NCBI RefSeq assembly: GCF_000720135.1
Contig: NZ_JOIU01000008.1
Coordinates: forward strand, 496,001-560,000
DNA from: Streptomyces sp. NRRL S-1022
GTDB lineage: Bacteria > Actinomycetota > Actinomycetes > Streptomycetales > Streptomycetaceae
Length of the DNA stretch: 64,000 bases
Direction: 5' to 3'
In this document: piece after piece, positions 52,794-61,458 of the stretch
Layout of the letters: the number at the start of each line of letters is the position of its first letter
Numbering within the stretch: the first letter of the stretch is position 1
Notes under the pieces: model-generated
Databases searched by the model: none
What the model was told of the DNA's origin: nothing
What the model saw: the letters and a program-made list of their open reading frames with translations, nothing else
Program-made: the position numbers and the translations under genes

Positions 52794-53234
52794 ATGGACG
52801 ACACCGTGGTCCAAGCGGCCGGCTGTGTGCTGTGGCGCCGCTCGCCGGTCTCCGGCGGCCTGGAGATCTGCCTGGTGCACCGGCCGAAGTACGACGACTG
52901 GTCCCACCCCAAGGGCAAGCTCGGCCGGGGTGAGGACCCGCTCGCCGGTGCCCTGCGCGAGGTCGCGGAGGAGACCGGGTACACGGCCGAGCCCGGCGGC
53001 GAGCTGCCGGACGTGCACTACTCGACGGGCGGCCGTATGAAGCGGGTGCGGTACTGGGCGGCGGAGGCGGTTTCCGGCCGGTTCACGCCGAACTCCGAGG
53101 TGGACCGCATCCTGTGGCTCTCCCCGGCCGCGGCCCGCTCCCGGCTCACCCAGCCCCGCGACGGCGACCTGGTGGACGCGCTCCTGCGGGCCCTGGAGCA
53201 CCTGGAGGGGGCCGGGGACCCACGGGACGGCTAG
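52794..53234 (+). CDS. NUDIX hydrolase (MutT1-like)
   Basis: A 146-residue NUDIX protein. The Nudix box reads GKLGRGEDPLAGALREVAEETGY (residues ~41-63), here given by its key residues G, E, R-E, E-E and G. Proteins of this kind in actinobacteria hydrolyse diadenosine polyphosphates or oxidised nucleotides. GAGGAGG precedes ATG 52794. It follows the CHAD gene by 17 bases in the ppk operon, which suggests work on nucleotides linked to polyphosphate turnover. Confidence 0.9.
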   Translation: MDDTVVQAAGCVLWRRSPVSGGLEICLVHRPKYDDWSHPKGKLGRGEDPLAGALREVAEETGYTAEPGGELPDVHYSTGGRMKRVRYWAAEAVSGRFTPNSEVDRILWLSPAAARSRLTQPRDGDLVDALLRALEHLEGAGDPRDG

Positions 53235-53425
53235 CAGCCCTCCCGGTGCCCCTCCGCGTCCGTGCGGGCCTGGCTGCGGGCCCGGCGGGCGGGGCCGCGC
53301 CAGCCGCAACTGCACCGGGCCACACAGAAGCGGCCCTGTTCACTCGTCGTCGTGAGGTGTTCCTGTCCCGGCCGGGCACGTTCCGGCCCGTCCTGCGGTA
53401 CCGCGGTGACTGCCACGCCGACCAC
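53231..53425 (-). CDS. Small cysteine-containing protein
   Basis: A ~64-residue protein, basic and hydrophilic, with one striking motif, RFCVARCSCGWRGPARRARS, carrying three cysteines in C-x3-C-x-C form that could bind zinc. The stop overlaps the NUDIX stop on the opposite strand. The start is uncertain (GTG 53425 or 53416) because no clear ribosome site exists. The motif suggests a real gene, not a shadow frame. Function unknown. Confidence 0.5.
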   Translation of the reverse strand: MVGVAVTAVPQDGPERARPGQEHLTTTSEQGRFCVARCSCGWRGPARRARSQARTDAEGHREGC

Positions 53426-53558
53426 GGTACCCAGCCCGCGCGGAATGGATTCGCCCGGATCCGCCGGCCCCGCGGGCGCGTGACGGCGCCCCCTACCCGT
53501 CGTTAACCGGACAACAGGGGGGCCGTGACGGAGCACACCGGCTGGGGGTAGGCAGGCG

Positions 53559-54419
53559 ATGGATCGGCGGCAGCACAGACGCACGGGCGGGACGGCCGTC
53601 GCGGTGGGCATCCTCCTCGGCCTCGGGGCGGCCGCCACGGGCTGTTCCGGCAGCGGGGCCGCGGCCGAGGACGTCAAGGGAGGGGGCGACCCCGTCGGGG
53701 CCCTGCACCGGGCCGCCGACGCGCTGCGCGCGGCGGGCAGCTCGAAGGCCGCCACCTCGATGGAGATGGCCACCGGCGGCACCCGGGTCACCATCCGCGG
53801 CAGGGGCGTCTACGACTACCGGCGCCGCCTCGGCCGGCTCACCGTGATGCTCCCCGAGGACCCCACGGGGTCCGCCGAGCACCGGCCCATCACCGAACTG
53901 CTCACCCCTGGCGCCCTGTTCATGAAGAACCGGGGCGCGGGCGTGCCCGCCGACAAGTGGGTCCGGGTGGACACGGCGACGCTGTCCGACGGCAATCTGG
54001 TCACCGGCGGCGCGACCGACCCGTACGCGGCGGCCGAGGTGCTGCGCGGGACGCGGGAGGCCGCCTTCGTCGGCCGCACCGAGGTCGCCGGCACGCCGGT
54101 ACGGCACTACCGGGGCACCGCCGACCTGCGCCGCGCGTCCCGGTACGCGACCGCCGGTGACAGGGCGGCCCTGGCGGCGGCGGCGAAGGGGTTCGCCGAG
54201 GCCGAGGTGCCGTTCGACGCCTATCTGGACGACCAGGGCCGCATCCGCAAGCTGCGACAGCGCTTCAGCTTCGTCAACGGCCGCGCGAAGACCTCCGTGG
54301 CGGTCGCCTCCACGCTGCTGCTGTACGGCTTCGGCACCCCCGCCGATGTGACGCTGCCGCCCGCGGCGGACATCTTCGCGGGGCGGATCGCCGAGGAGGG
54401 CGGCGGCGGCGGGGCCTGA
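53559..54419 (+). CDS. Lipoprotein of unknown function
   Basis: A 286-residue exported lipoprotein. The lipobox AATGC (cysteine near residue 29) follows a basic and hydrophobic signal. The mature part has no domain I can name; the pattern of beta-rich segments (TSMEMATGGTRVTIRGRGVYDY... FVNGRAKTSV) recalls LolA/LppX-like lipid-binding lipoproteins. It ends in a poly-Gly tail. No partner gene is coupled to it. Confidence 0.8.
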   Translation: MDRRQHRRTGGTAVAVGILLGLGAAATGCSGSGAAAEDVKGGGDPVGALHRAADALRAAGSSKAATSMEMATGGTRVTIRGRGVYDYRRRLGRLTVMLPEDPTGSAEHRPITELLTPGALFMKNRGAGVPADKWVRVDTATLSDGNLVTGGATDPYAAAEVLRGTREAAFVGRTEVAGTPVRHYRGTADLRRASRYATAGDRAALAAAAKGFAEAEVPFDAYLDDQGRIRKLRQRFSFVNGRAKTSVAVASTLLLYGFGTPADVTLPPAADIFAGRIAEEGGGGGA

Positions 54420-54536
54420 AACCGGCCAGTCACTAGTCCGGGACGCCACCCCGTAAGTAGCCCGTCCGTGCCATGCGCGGTGTGTAGACCGCTGCCTACT
54501 CTAGGGAGCGGTGACGGCAGAGGAGAGGTGAGGCGG

Positions 54537-54698
54537 GTGGCTCCGGTCGGCGGCACGGCGGTTCAGGACCACGTGGCCCTCGCCGAGATCGAGCTGTGCG
54601 GAGAGCTGATCATCGCGGCCTCGGCCGCCGAGGACCGGCTCAGCCTGGAGAGCATCGACGCGGTCCTGCGCGTGGCCGAGGAGCGAAATCCGGACTGA
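54537..54698 (+). CDS. Small conserved-type protein before csoR
   Basis: A 53-residue acidic protein, mostly helical by composition (LAEIELCGELIIAASAAEDR, SIDAVLRVAEERNPD). GTG 54537 was chosen because GAGGAGAGG lies upstream; GTG 54528 is too close to it. It is convergent with csoR, 39 bases away. I recognise no family and infer no function. Confidence 0.55.
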   Translation: MAPVGGTAVQDHVALAEIELCGELIIAASAAEDRLSLESIDAVLRVAEERNPD

Positions 54699-54737
54699 CC
54701 GGGATCGGACCGGCCGGGATCCGGACCTCGGGGCGGC

Positions 54738-55046
54738 TCAGCTGCGCAGCAGCCGGCCGATCGCCTTCGTGGCCTCCTCCACCTTCGCGTCGATCTCGTC
54801 ACCGCCCTTGAGGGCCGCGTCCGCGACGCAGTGCCGCAGGTGCTCCTCCAGCAGTTGCAGCGCGAAGGACTGCAGGGCCTTGGTGGACGCGGAGACCTGG
54901 GTGAGTATGTCGATGCAGTACGTGTCCTCCTCCACCATCCGCTGCAGGCCCCGGATCTGCCCCTCGATCCGGCGCAGCCGCTTGAGGTGCTCGTCCTTCT
55001 GGTGGTGGTAGCCGTGCGTGGCGCCGGCCTCGGTCGTCGTCGTCAT
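54738..55046 (-). CDS. csoR: Copper-sensing repressor CsoR
   Basis: A 102-residue helical repressor. The Cu(I) ligands are Cys44, His69 and Cys73, with the 25- and 4-residue spacing of mycobacterial CsoR (36, 61, 65). The N-terminal helix has YHHQKDEHLKRLRRIEGQIR, the usual DNA-contacting start. Cu(I) binding releases CsoR from its operator. A matching operator sits 46 bases upstream of its start, so it controls itself. No copper ATPase or chaperone is beside it. Confidence 0.93.
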   Translation of the reverse strand: MTTTTEAGATHGYHHQKDEHLKRLRRIEGQIRGLQRMVEEDTYCIDILTQVSASTKALQSFALQLLEEHLRHCVADAALKGGDEIDAKVEEATKAIGRLLRS

Positions 55047-55091
55047 CGCGGGCCTCCGTCTCGGGCCGAGCTCCGGACACAAAGGGGATAG

Positions 55092-55108
55092 ATACCCCTA
55101 CTGGGTAT
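55092..55108. promoter_or_regulatory. CsoR operator
   Basis: ATACCC and GGGTAT are perfect 6-bp arms with a 5-base spacer (CTACT). This is the known CsoR consensus TACCC-N5-GGGTA. It lies upstream of csoR. The next plus-strand gene (DUF47) starts about 155 bases away and could also be affected. Confidence 0.85.
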
Positions 55109-55264
55109 ATCGTAACGAACTTTCCGGGGTAGAGGGCCCTTCGTCCGCCCCCGTGCCGACCACTCTGCCCGATGGGCGACACTGGGATGCGGCCCGATAG
55201 CCGTGGCCGGATGATGCGCCTAGCATCAGCCTGACCGAAACCGAAGCACCCCGAGGACACCCAC

Positions 55265-55885
55265 GTGCGCTTTCGTCTGACCCCCAGGGAGACGAGCTTC
55301 TACGACATGTTCGCCGCATCCGCGGACAACATCGTCACCGGCTCGAAACTCCTGATGGAACTGCTCGGGGCGGACTCCTCCGCCCGGGCCGAGATCGCAG
55401 AGCGTATGCGGGCCGCGGAACACGCAGGTGACGACGCCACGCACGCGATCTTCCACCAGCTGAACTCCTCCTTCATCACGCCCTTCGACCGCGAGGACAT
55501 CTACGCCCTCGCCGGCTCCCTGGACGACATCATGGACTTCATGGAGGAGGCCGTCGACCTCGTCGTCCTGTACAACGTCGAGGAGCTGCCGAAGGGCGTC
55601 GAGCAGCAGATCGAGGTCCTGGCCCGGGCGGCCGAGCTGACGGCGGAGGCCATGCCGAACCTCCGCACCATGGACAACCTCACCGAGTACTGGATCGAGG
55701 TCAACCGGCTGGAGAACCAGGCCGACCAGATCCACCGCAAGCTGCTCGCCCACCTCTTCAACGGCAAGTACGACGCGATCGAGGTGCTGAAGCTCAAGCA
55801 GATCGTGGACGTCCTGGAAGAGGCGGCGGACGCTTTCGAGCACGTGGCGAACACGGTGGAGACCATCGCCGTCAAGGAGTCCTGA
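55265..55885 (+). CDS. DUF47 / PhoU-like partner of the phosphate transporter
   Basis: A 206-residue helical protein of the DUF47 (PhoU-related) family. It starts MRFRLTPRETSFYDMFAASA and has the E-x-x-x-D metal-binding pattern at AEHAGDDATHAIFHQL and EEAVDLVVLYNVEE. It lies 7 bases before pitH on the same strand and is expected to regulate it. The GTG start at 55265 has a GAGGACA-like site. In Streptomyces this pair forms the low-affinity phosphate uptake unit. Confidence 0.9.
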   Translation: MRFRLTPRETSFYDMFAASADNIVTGSKLLMELLGADSSARAEIAERMRAAEHAGDDATHAIFHQLNSSFITPFDREDIYALAGSLDDIMDFMEEAVDLVVLYNVEELPKGVEQQIEVLARAAELTAEAMPNLRTMDNLTEYWIEVNRLENQADQIHRKLLAHLFNGKYDAIEVLKLKQIVDVLEEAADAFEHVANTVETIAVKES

Positions 55886-55892
55886 GGCGTCG

Positions 55893-56891
55893 ATGGACAC
55901 CATCGCCCTGATCGTGACCGTCGCGGTCGCGCTCTTCTTCACGTACACGAACGGTTTCCACGACTCGGCGAACGCGATCGCGACGTCGGTGTCGACGCGG
56001 GCGCTGACCCCGCGGGCGGCGCTCGCCATGGCCGCCGTGATGAACCTGGCCGGTGCCTTCCTGGGCTCCGGTGTCGCCAAGACGGTCAGCGAGGGCCTCA
56101 TCGAGACCCCCCGGGGCTCGACCGGCATGGGGATCCTCTTCGCGGCCCTGGTGGGCGCCATCGTCTGGAACCTGGTCACCTGGTACTTCGGCCTGCCGTC
56201 CTCCTCCTCGCACGCCCTGTTCGGCGGCATGGTGGGCGCGGCGCTGGCGGGCGGTACGGACGTCCTCTGGAACGGCGTGCTCGACAAGGTCGTCATTCCG
56301 ATGTTCGTGTCGCCGTTCGTCGGCCTGATCGTCGGCTATCTGATGATGACGGCGATCATGTGGCTGTTCCGCCGGTCCAACCCGCACAAGGCCAAACGGG
56401 GCTTCCGCATCGCGCAGACCGTCTCCGCGGCCGCCATGGCGCTCGGCCACGGCCTCCAGGACGCCCAGAAGACCATGGGTGTCGTGGTGCTGGCTCTGGT
56501 GATCTCCGGCCACGAGACGTTCGGCGATCCGATCCCGGTGTGGGTGAAGATCGTCTGCGCGATGATGCTGTCCCTCGGCACCTACGCCGGCGGCTGGCGC
56601 ATCATGCGCACCCTGGGCCGCAAGATCATCGAGCTGGACCCGCCGCAGGGTTTCGCCGCGGAGACCACGGGCGCCTCGATCATGTTCACCACGGCGTTCC
56701 TCTTCAAGGCCCCCATCTCCACGACGCACGTCATCACCTCGGCCATCATGGGCGTCGGCGCCACCAAGCGTGTCAACGCCGTCCGCTGGGGCGTGGCCAA
56801 GAACATCGTCCTGGGCTGGTTCATCACCATGCCGGCAGCGGCCCTGGTGGCCGCCCTGGCCTTCGGCCTGGTCAAGCTGGTGGCGCTGTAG
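55893..56891 (+). CDS. pitH: Low-affinity inorganic phosphate transporter
   Basis: A 332-residue Pit-family permease (PiT/PHO4) with about ten membrane helices. The signature repeats are visible: TNGFHDSANAIATSV near the start and STTHVITSAIMGVG near the end. Proton or metal-phosphate symport at higher phosphate is the known role. It forms a pair with DUF47. The terminator at 56927 follows. The pst operon converges from the other side. Confidence 0.95.
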   Translation: MDTIALIVTVAVALFFTYTNGFHDSANAIATSVSTRALTPRAALAMAAVMNLAGAFLGSGVAKTVSEGLIETPRGSTGMGILFAALVGAIVWNLVTWYFGLPSSSSHALFGGMVGAALAGGTDVLWNGVLDKVVIPMFVSPFVGLIVGYLMMTAIMWLFRRSNPHKAKRGFRIAQTVSAAAMALGHGLQDAQKTMGVVVLALVISGHETFGDPIPVWVKIVCAMMLSLGTYAGGWRIMRTLGRKIIELDPPQGFAAETTGASIMFTTAFLFKAPISTTHVITSAIMGVGATKRVNAVRWGVAKNIVLGWFITMPAAALVAALAFGLVKLVAL

Positions 56892-56926
56892 CAGCCGCCG
56901 CCCGGCCGCCCTCGGGCGAACGCAGT

Positions 56927-56960
56927 GGGCCCGCCCCCGGGAGCCGGGGGCGGGCCCTTT
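56927..56960 (+). terminator. Terminator of the pitH transcript
   Basis: GGGCCCGCCCCCGG and CCGGGGGCGGGCCC form a perfect 14-bp stem with a GAG loop, followed by TTTG. It starts 36 bases after the pitH stop. Confidence 0.9.
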
Positions 56961-56964
56961 GCGT

Positions 56965-56998
56965 CCTCGCGGTGGCACCGCCATGCAGCACCGCGAGG
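56965..56998 (-). terminator. Terminator hairpin of the pst operon
   Basis: CCTCGCGGTG and CACCGCGAGG form a perfect 10-bp stem with a 14-base loop, 12 bases after the pstB stop. On the minus strand it is followed by ACGCAAAG and has no T-run. It sits just before the hairpin of pitH, so convergent transcripts each meet a stem-loop. Confidence 0.65.
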
Positions 56999-57009
56999 GG
57001 ATCGTGGGA

Positions 57010-57786
57010 TCAGCCGAAGCGGCCGGAGATGTAGTCCTCCGTGGCCTGGACGGACGGGTTGGAGAAGATCCGCTCGGTGTCGTCGATCTCGATCAGCCGG
57101 CCGGGCTGTCCGACCGCCGCCAGGTTGAAGAACGCGGTACGGTCCGAGACGCGCGCCGCCTGCTGCATGTTGTGCGTCACGATGACGATCGTGAACCGCT
57201 CCTTCAGCTCACCGATCAGGTCCTCGATGGCGAGGGTGGAGATCGGGTCGAGGGCGGAGCAGGGCTCGTCCATCAGCAGCACGTCGGGCTCGACGGCGAT
57301 CGCCCGGGCGATGCACAGCCGCTGCTGCTGACCGCCGGACAGCCCGGAGCCCGGCTTGTTCAGGCGGTCCTTCACCTCGTTCCAGAGGTTCGCGCCCTTG
57401 AGCGACCTCTCGACGACGTCGCCCAGTTCCGACTTCTTGTAGTTGCCGTTCAGCCGCAGGCCCGCCGCCACGTTCTCGAAGATCGACATCGTGGGGAACG
57501 GGTTCGGCCGCTGGAAGACCATGCCGACCTCGCGGCGGACGGACACCGGGTCGATCCCGGTGCCGTACAGGTCCTCGTCGTCCAGCATCACCTTGCCCTC
57601 GACGCGGCCACCGGGCGTGACCTCGTGCATGCGGTTCAGGGTGCGCAGGAACGTCGACTTGCCGCAGCCGGAGGGGCCGATGAACGCCGTCACCGACCGC
57701 GGTTCGACGGTCATCGAGATGTCCTCGATCGCCTTGTGGGAGCCGTAGTAGGCGGTGAGTCCGCTTACGTCGATGCGCTTGGCCAT
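57010..57786 (-). CDS. pstB: Phosphate ABC transporter ATP-binding protein
   Basis: A 258-residue ATPase that powers high-affinity phosphate uptake. Walker A is [17 protein letters not shown], the signature is [16 protein letters not shown], Walker B is [13 protein letters not shown], and [16 protein letters not shown] sequence carries the switch histidine. It follows pstA by 48 bases and ends the pst operon. The end EDYISGRFG is typical. Confidence 0.97.
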   Translation of the reverse strand: MAKRIDVSGLTAYYGSHKAIEDISMTVEPRSVTAFIGPSGCGKSTFLRTLNRMHEVTPGGRVEGKVMLDDEDLYGTGIDPVSVRREVGMVFQRPNPFPTMSIFENVAAGLRLNGNYKKSELGDVVERSLKGANLWNEVKDRLNKPGSGLSGGQQQRLCIARAIAVEPDVLLMDEPCSALDPISTLAIEDLIGELKERFTIVIVTHNMQQAARVSDRTAFFNLAAVGQPGRLIEIDDTERIFSNPSVQATEDYISGRFG

Positions 57787-57834
57787 GTCTGCTTCACTTC
57801 CAGGGTTTCAAGCTCGGTCGCTGGATGGCCGCGC

Positions 57835-58896
57835 TCAGCGACCGGTCTTCGGGGCCTTCCAGCGGGCGATCCCGCGGGCCACCAGGTTGAGGATCATCAC
57901 GAAGGCGATCAGCGTCAGCGACGCCGCCCACGCGCGGTCGTACGCCGCACCGGAGCCCGCGCTGTTGGCGAACTGCTGGTAGATGTACAGCGGCAGCGAC
58001 GCCTGCGCGCCCTCGAAGGGGTTGTTGTTGATGAACGGGTTGCCGAACACCAGCAGCAGCACCGGGGCGGTCTCGCCGGCGATCCGGGCGACCGCCAGCA
58101 TGACGCCGGTGGTGATGCCGCCGATGGAGGTGGGCAGGACCACCTTGAGGATGGTCCGCCACTTCGGCACACCCAGCGCCAGGGACGCCTCGCGCAGCTC
58201 GTTCGGGACGAGCTTGAGCATCTCCTCGGTGGAGCGGACGACGACCGGCATCATCAGGATGGCCAGGGCCAGCGAACCGGCGAAGCCGAACGGCTGCATC
58301 TCGAAGATGAGCATCAGGCTGAGGATGAACAGGCCCGCGACGATCGACGGGATGCCCGTCATGACGTCGACGAAGAACGTCACCGCCTTGGCGAGCCGGC
58401 CGCGGCCGTACTCCACCAGGTAGATCGCGGTGAGCACGCCGACCGGGGCGCCGATGAGGGTGGCGAGGCCGACCTGCTCCAGGCTGCCGATGAGGGCGTG
58501 GTAGATGCCGCCGCCGGGCTCGGTGTCGGCGACGACGCCCATCGAGTGGGTCAGGAAGTAGACGTCGAGCACCTTGGCGCCGCGTGCGACGGTCACCCAG
58601 ATCAGGGAGACCAGCGGCACCACGGCGACCAGGAAGGCGACCCAGACGAGGCTGGTCGCGACGCGGTCCCTGGCCTGGCGGCGGCCCTCGACGCGCGCGG
58701 CGACGGCGTAGGTGCCGAGGACGAAGAGGACGGCGGCGATCAGACCCCACTGGATCTGGCTGTCCAGGCCGGCGGCCGCGCTGATGCCGATGCCCAGGGC
58801 GAGCGAGCCCGCGGCGATGGCCCAGGGCGTCCACCCGGGCAGGCTGGCGGCGCGCAGCGTGCTGGGCCGCTTGTCGCTGACGGCTGCGGTGCTCAT
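57835..58896 (-). CDS. pstA: Phosphate ABC transporter permease PstA
   Basis: A 353-residue permease with six or more membrane helices and an extra N-terminal hydrophobic pair, as usual in Streptomyces. The EAA loop segment reads NELREASLALGVPKWRTILK. It starts with a 4-base overlap of the pstC stop (ATGA), so translation is coupled. Together with PstC it forms the membrane channel. Confidence 0.96.
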   Translation of the reverse strand: MSTAAVSDKRPSTLRAASLPGWTPWAIAAGSLALGIGISAAAGLDSQIQWGLIAAVLFVLGTYAVAARVEGRRQARDRVATSLVWVAFLVAVVPLVSLIWVTVARGAKVLDVYFLTHSMGVVADTEPGGGIYHALIGSLEQVGLATLIGAPVGVLTAIYLVEYGRGRLAKAVTFFVDVMTGIPSIVAGLFILSLMLIFEMQPFGFAGSLALAILMMPVVVRSTEEMLKLVPNELREASLALGVPKWRTILKVVLPTSIGGITTGVMLAVARIAGETAPVLLLVFGNPFINNNPFEGAQASLPLYIYQQFANSAGSGAAYDRAWAASLTLIAFVMILNLVARGIARWKAPKTGR

Positions 58897-59897
58897 GCGT
58901 TGGCCCCCGAGTACTCCGCGCGGCGGGCGATGATCAGCCGGGCCGCGCCGTTGACCAGCAGCGTGATGACGAACAGGACGAGGCCGGAGGCGATGAGCGC
59001 GTCCCGGCCGAACTCGTTCGCCTCACTGAACTTGCTGGCGATGTTCTGGGCGAAGGTGCCGCCGCCCGGGTTGAGCAGGCTGGCCTGGATGTCGAAGGAC
59101 GGGGAGAGCACCGTGGCCACGGCCATCGTCTCGCCGAGCGCGCGGCCGAGGCCGAGCATGGAGGCGGAGATCACGCCGGAGCGGCCGAAGGGCAGCACGG
59201 CCATCCGCACGACCTCCCAGCGGGTGGCGCCGAGGGCCAGGGCGGCCTCCTCGTGCATCCGCGGGACCTGGCGGAAGACCTCGCGGCTGACGTTGGTGAT
59301 GATCGGCAGGATCATGATCGCGAGCAGGATGCCGACGGTGAGCATCGAGCGCGGCGCGCCCTCGTCCCAGGAGAAGACGCCGGTCCAGCCGAAGAAGTCG
59401 TCGAGCCAGCCGTACAGGCCGTTCATGTGCGGGACGAGCACGAGGGCGCCCCACAGGCCGTACACGATGGACGGTACGGCGGCGAGCAGGTCGATCACGT
59501 AGGCGACCGGGCCGGACATACGGCGCGGGGCGTAGTGCGTGATGAACAGCGCGATGGCGACCGCGACCGGGACCGCGAGCGCCATGGCGATGACCGAGGA
59601 GACGATCGTGCCGAAGGCCAGCACGGCGATGCCGAAGGTCGCCGGCTGGAGGTTGGTGTTCCACTCGAAGGTGGTCAGGAAGTTGCCGTGGTCCTTGCTG
59701 ATCGCGAGGGAGGCGCGGTAGGTGAGGAAGGCCGCGATCGCGGCCATGATCACCAGCAGCAGGATGCCGGAGCCGCGGGACAGGCCGAGGAAGATGCGGT
59801 CACCGGGGCGGGTGGCGCCACGGGCCGCGCGCTTCTGCTCGGCGGCCGGGCGCTGGGCGGCGGGCGGAGGTGCGTCGGTTTTCGTCGATATGTCCAT
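58893..59897 (-). CDS. pstC: Phosphate ABC transporter permease PstC
   Basis: A 334-residue permease with six core membrane helices after a ~35-residue cytoplasmic tail. The EAA loop reads MHEEAALALGATRWEVVRMA. GGAGAA precedes ATG 59897. A strong stem-loop separates it from pstS, which probably lowers its expression relative to the binding protein. Confidence 0.96.
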   Translation of the reverse strand: MDISTKTDAPPPAAQRPAAEQKRAARGATRPGDRIFLGLSRGSGILLLVIMAAIAAFLTYRASLAISKDHGNFLTTFEWNTNLQPATFGIAVLAFGTIVSSVIAMALAVPVAVAIALFITHYAPRRMSGPVAYVIDLLAAVPSIVYGLWGALVLVPHMNGLYGWLDDFFGWTGVFSWDEGAPRSMLTVGILLAIMILPIITNVSREVFRQVPRMHEEAALALGATRWEVVRMAVLPFGRSGVISASMLGLGRALGETMAVATVLSPSFDIQASLLNPGGGTFAQNIASKFSEANEFGRDALIASGLVLFVITLLVNGAARLIIARRAEYSGANA

Positions 59898-59964
59898 CGG
59901 GTTCTCCGGTCTGCGGAGCCGGGCCCCGACGGGGCGCCGGCTCGTGGCGGCGGTGCACCGGACG

Positions 59965-59998
59965 GTGCGGCCCGGCCCTGTCGGGTACCGGGCCGCAC
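59965..59998 (-). terminator. Stem-loop between pstS and pstC
   Basis: GTGCGGCCCGG and CCGGGCCGCAC form a perfect 11-bp stem with a 12-base loop, right after the pstS stop. A second shorter GC-rich stem lies at about 59918-59942. No T-run is present. Such structures after pstS often stop part of the transcripts or protect the pstS mRNA, giving more binding protein than permease. Confidence 0.6.
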
Positions 59999-60010
59999 TC
60001 ACGGATCAGG

Positions 60011-61135
60011 TCAGCTCAGGCCCTCGACGGTGGTGCGGACCTTGGCGATGATCTCGGCGGGCACCGGCGCGTAGCCGATGCTCGGGAGGATCTTCTGGCC
60101 GTCCTCGCTCGCGATGTAGCGCAGGAAGGCCTTGGTGGCGGACAGGGTGTCGGCCTTGTTGCCCTTGTCACAGACGATCTCGTAGGTGACCAGGGTGATC
60201 GGGTAGGCGCCCTCGGCCTTGGTCTTGTAGTCGAGCTTCAGGGAGAGGTCCTTGCCGGTGCCGACGACCTGCGCGGCGGCGATGTCGGCGGTGGCGCTCT
60301 CGGAGCTCGGCGCGACCGGCTTGCTGGCGCCGGTGTCGATGGAGACGGCCTTGATGCCGTCCTTGACGTAGGACAGCTCGAAGTAGCCGATGGCGCCGGA
60401 GGTCTGCTTCACCTGCTGGGCCACACCCGCGGACTGCGGGGCGGACTGGCCGCCCTTGGCCTGCCAGGCCTTGCCGCCGGAGTACTTCCAGTTGTCCGGG
60501 GTGGTGGCGATCAGGTACTTGGTGAAGTTGTCCGTGGTGCCGGACTCGTCCGAGCGGTGGAACGCCTGGATCTTGAGGTCGGGCAGCTTCACGCCCTTGT
60601 TCAGGGCGGCGATCGCCGGGTCGTTCCACTTGGTGATCTTGCTGTCGAAGATCTTGGCGATGGTCTGGGCGTCCAGGACCAGGTTGTCCACGCCCGGGAC
60701 GTTGTAGCCGAGGGCGATCGGGCCGCCGACCATCGGCAGGTCGATGCCCTGGCCGCCCTTGCAGACGCTCTTGGAGGCGGTGACCTCTTCGGGCTTCAGC
60801 GCCGAGTCGGAACCGGCGAAGGCGACCTGGCCCTGCGTGAACGCGGTGACACCGGCACCGGAGCCGCCGCCCTTGTAGTTGATCTGCACACCGCAGGCCT
60901 GGGAGAAGTTCTTCACCCAGGCGTCGATCGCGTTCTTCTGCGCGGAGGAGCCGTCTGCGAGCAGCTGACCCTTGGCGTCGTCGCACTTGACGGAGCCGGC
61001 CTTGGCCGAGGTCGACGGGTTGCCCGAGCCGTTGCCGTTGTCGTCGGAGCCGCACGCCGTCAGGGCCAGGGCGCCGGTGACGGCGACAGCACCGAGCGAA
61101 AGGGCGCGCAGCCGGTTCTTGCGCTGAAGCTTCAC
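60011..61135 (-). CDS. pstS: Phosphate-binding lipoprotein PstS
   Basis: A 374-residue substrate-binding lipoprotein. The lipobox is LTAC (cysteine near residue 28), followed by a Gly/Ser/Asn-rich linker. Phosphate contacts typical of PstS are visible: GQLLADGSSAQKNAI-like loop, YKGGGSGAGVTAF, AGSDSALK and DESGTTDNFTKYL-like RSDESGTT. The start is GTG 61135 with AAGGA upstream. A PHO-box array precedes it at 61252-61313, placing it under PhoP control. Confidence 0.97.
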   Translation of the reverse strand: MKLQRKNRLRALSLGAVAVTGALALTACGSDDNGNGSGNPSTSAKAGSVKCDDAKGQLLADGSSAQKNAIDAWVKNFSQACGVQINYKGGGSGAGVTAFTQGQVAFAGSDSALKPEEVTASKSVCKGGQGIDLPMVGGPIALGYNVPGVDNLVLDAQTIAKIFDSKITKWNDPAIAALNKGVKLPDLKIQAFHRSDESGTTDNFTKYLIATTPDNWKYSGGKAWQAKGGQSAPQSAGVAQQVKQTSGAIGYFELSYVKDGIKAVSIDTGASKPVAPSSESATADIAAAQVVGTGKDLSLKLDYKTKAEGAYPITLVTYEIVCDKGNKADTLSATKAFLRYIASEDGQKILPSIGYAPVPAEIIAKVRTTVEGLS

Positions 61136-61251
61136 TTTCGGGAGTTCCTTCCAGGAGCCGCCGCTGTCGGCGGCGCGCGAGGTAATAGCGGTGCCCTGAG
61201 CGCCTTCAAGGCCGCACTCAGCACCCGGTACGGCCGAAATTAGGCAGAACA

Positions 61252-61313
61252 GGTGAAGCCACCAATGGCCGGAAGTGAACGGGGGGTGAACCCCTGCCGT
61301 CAGCCCGGTGAGG
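61252..61313 (-). promoter_or_regulatory. PHO-box array (PhoP operator) upstream of pstS
   Basis: On the minus strand the units GTTCACC and GTTCACT are adjacent with an exact 11-base step (61281-61291 and 61270-61280). In phase with them are CTTCACC starting at 61258 and CCTCACC starting at 61313; the phases at 61302 and 61269 hold poor matches. This 11-base direct-repeat design is the Streptomyces PhoP-box. It predicts strong induction of pstSCAB at low phosphate. Confidence 0.88.
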
Positions 61314-61458
61314 TCACGGAATGCTCACGGGGAGAGCACGTGGAGGTTCCGATGATCGGGTTGCACGCACCTGCGTTCGACGCTCATCGCCCGGCCGGGG
61401 GAACCCCGCGCCGCGGTGTGTCGTCTCGTTCCACGACAGCCGAGGAAAGGCGACGGAC

